Positions 27,109 through 27,292 of a stretch of DNA of 27,292 nt are shown one piece after another. The notes under the pieces were generated by a model that worked only from the letters and a program-made list of their open reading frames with translations, was not told the DNA's origin and did no database searches. Each line of letters starts with the position of its first letter. The first letter of the stretch is position 1. The stretch comes from an uncultured Aggregatibacter sp. (lineage in GTDB: Bacteria; Pseudomonadota; Gammaproteobacteria; Enterobacterales; Pasteurellaceae), in assembly GCF_901873365.1 (NCBI RefSeq), contig NZ_CABFLM010000055.1, positions 1 to 27,292 of the forward strand, written 5' to 3'. The translations under genes and the position numbers were made by a program.

Positions 27109-27138
27109 AAGGTCATGCGAGTTCAACTCATTAAATAT

Positions 27139-27215
27139 GGTGGCTATAGCTCAGTTGGTAGAGCCCCGGATTGTGATTCCGGTTGTCGTGGGTTCAAGTC
27201 CCATTAGCCACCCCA
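27139..27215 (+). tRNA. tRNA-His (anticodon GTG)
   Basis: Acceptor GTGGCTA (27140-27146) pairs with TAGCCAC (27205-27211). The extra G at 27139 is the His-specific G-1, facing discriminator C at 27212; CCA is encoded at 27213-27215. The anticodon loop TTGTGAT (27171-27177) gives GTG. It is 30 bp after tRNA-Arg. Confidence 0.97.
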
Positions 27216-27216
27216 T

Positions 27217-27292
27217 CGGCGAGTAGCGCAGTTTGGTAGCGCAACTGGTTTGGGACCAGTGGGTCGTAGGTTCAAATCCTATCTCGCCGACC
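27217..27292 (+). tRNA. tRNA-Pro (anticodon TGG), 3' end cut by the window
   Basis: Acceptor CGGCGAG (27217-27223) pairs with CTCGCCG (27283-27289), discriminator A, then CC; the final A of CCA lies outside. The anticodon loop TTTGGGA (27249-27255) gives TGG. Only one base separates it from tRNA-His. Confidence 0.95.

Overview
The window is chromosomal DNA of a Pasteurellaceae bacterium. The gene content and order are gamma-proteobacterial (secE-nusG-rplKAJL-rpoBC; nudC-hemE-yjaG-hupA; an Arg-His-Pro tRNA cluster). The 9-mer AAGTGCGGT or its complement, the Hin-type DNA uptake signal sequence (USS), occurs about 16 times exactly. This fits the Haemophilus/Aggregatibacter/Pasteurella branch. 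The GC-rich palindromic repeats around 22.05-22.24 kb make Aggregatibacter my best guess, but that is inference.

Layout. 1-2.3 kb: a minus-strand CirA-like TonB-dependent outer-membrane receptor with a terminator and a probable Fur box. 2.3-3.2 kb: a compact preQ1-I-type riboswitch whose 3' end is the ribosome-binding site of yhhQ (queuosine-precursor transporter). 3.3-15.6 kb: the translation/transcription block secE-nusG, rplK-rplA (own promoter, probable L1 control site, terminator), rplJ-rplL (near-consensus promoter, long L10 leader), then rpoB-rpoC behind an attenuator-like hairpin, ending in a strong terminator. 15.7-18.6 kb: nudC-hemE-yjaG, then hupA with its terminator. 18.7-21.4 kb: a DeoR-family regulator next to glmS, as with GlmR/GlmS in Pseudomonas.

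21.45-24.37 kb is the accessory part. It has an IS3-family (IS150-like) left end and orfA, an orfB cut short by a REPIN-like pair of inverted palindromes, an internal IS tip, and a 651-residue membrane protein of the family annotated as 'site-specific recombinase' (PF10136/COG4389). A second, inverted copy of the IS end closes the region. The outermost ends read TGATCTGC...GCAGATCA and are flanked by a direct CTT (or ACTTT) repeat, so the whole 2.9 kb may have moved as one unit or been assembled from nested insertions. This is the least ordinary part of the window.

24.4-27.3 kb: hemL (minus strand, converging on the mobile region), wecA (first step of enterobacterial-common-antigen/O-antigen-type glycan synthesis), then a tRNA-Arg(CCG)-His(GTG)-Pro(TGG) cluster behind an AT-rich UP-like region and a promoter with a GC-rich discriminator. 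The last base of the tRNA-Pro CCA lies beyond the window.

Together: most genes are core machinery (Sec export, elongation control, ribosomal stalk, RNA polymerase, heme synthesis through hemE and hemL, amino-sugar supply through glmS feeding wecA, nucleoid HU). The regulation visible in the DNA is mainly RNA-based: a riboswitch, r-protein leaders, an attenuator, and hairpins built from inverted USS pairs.
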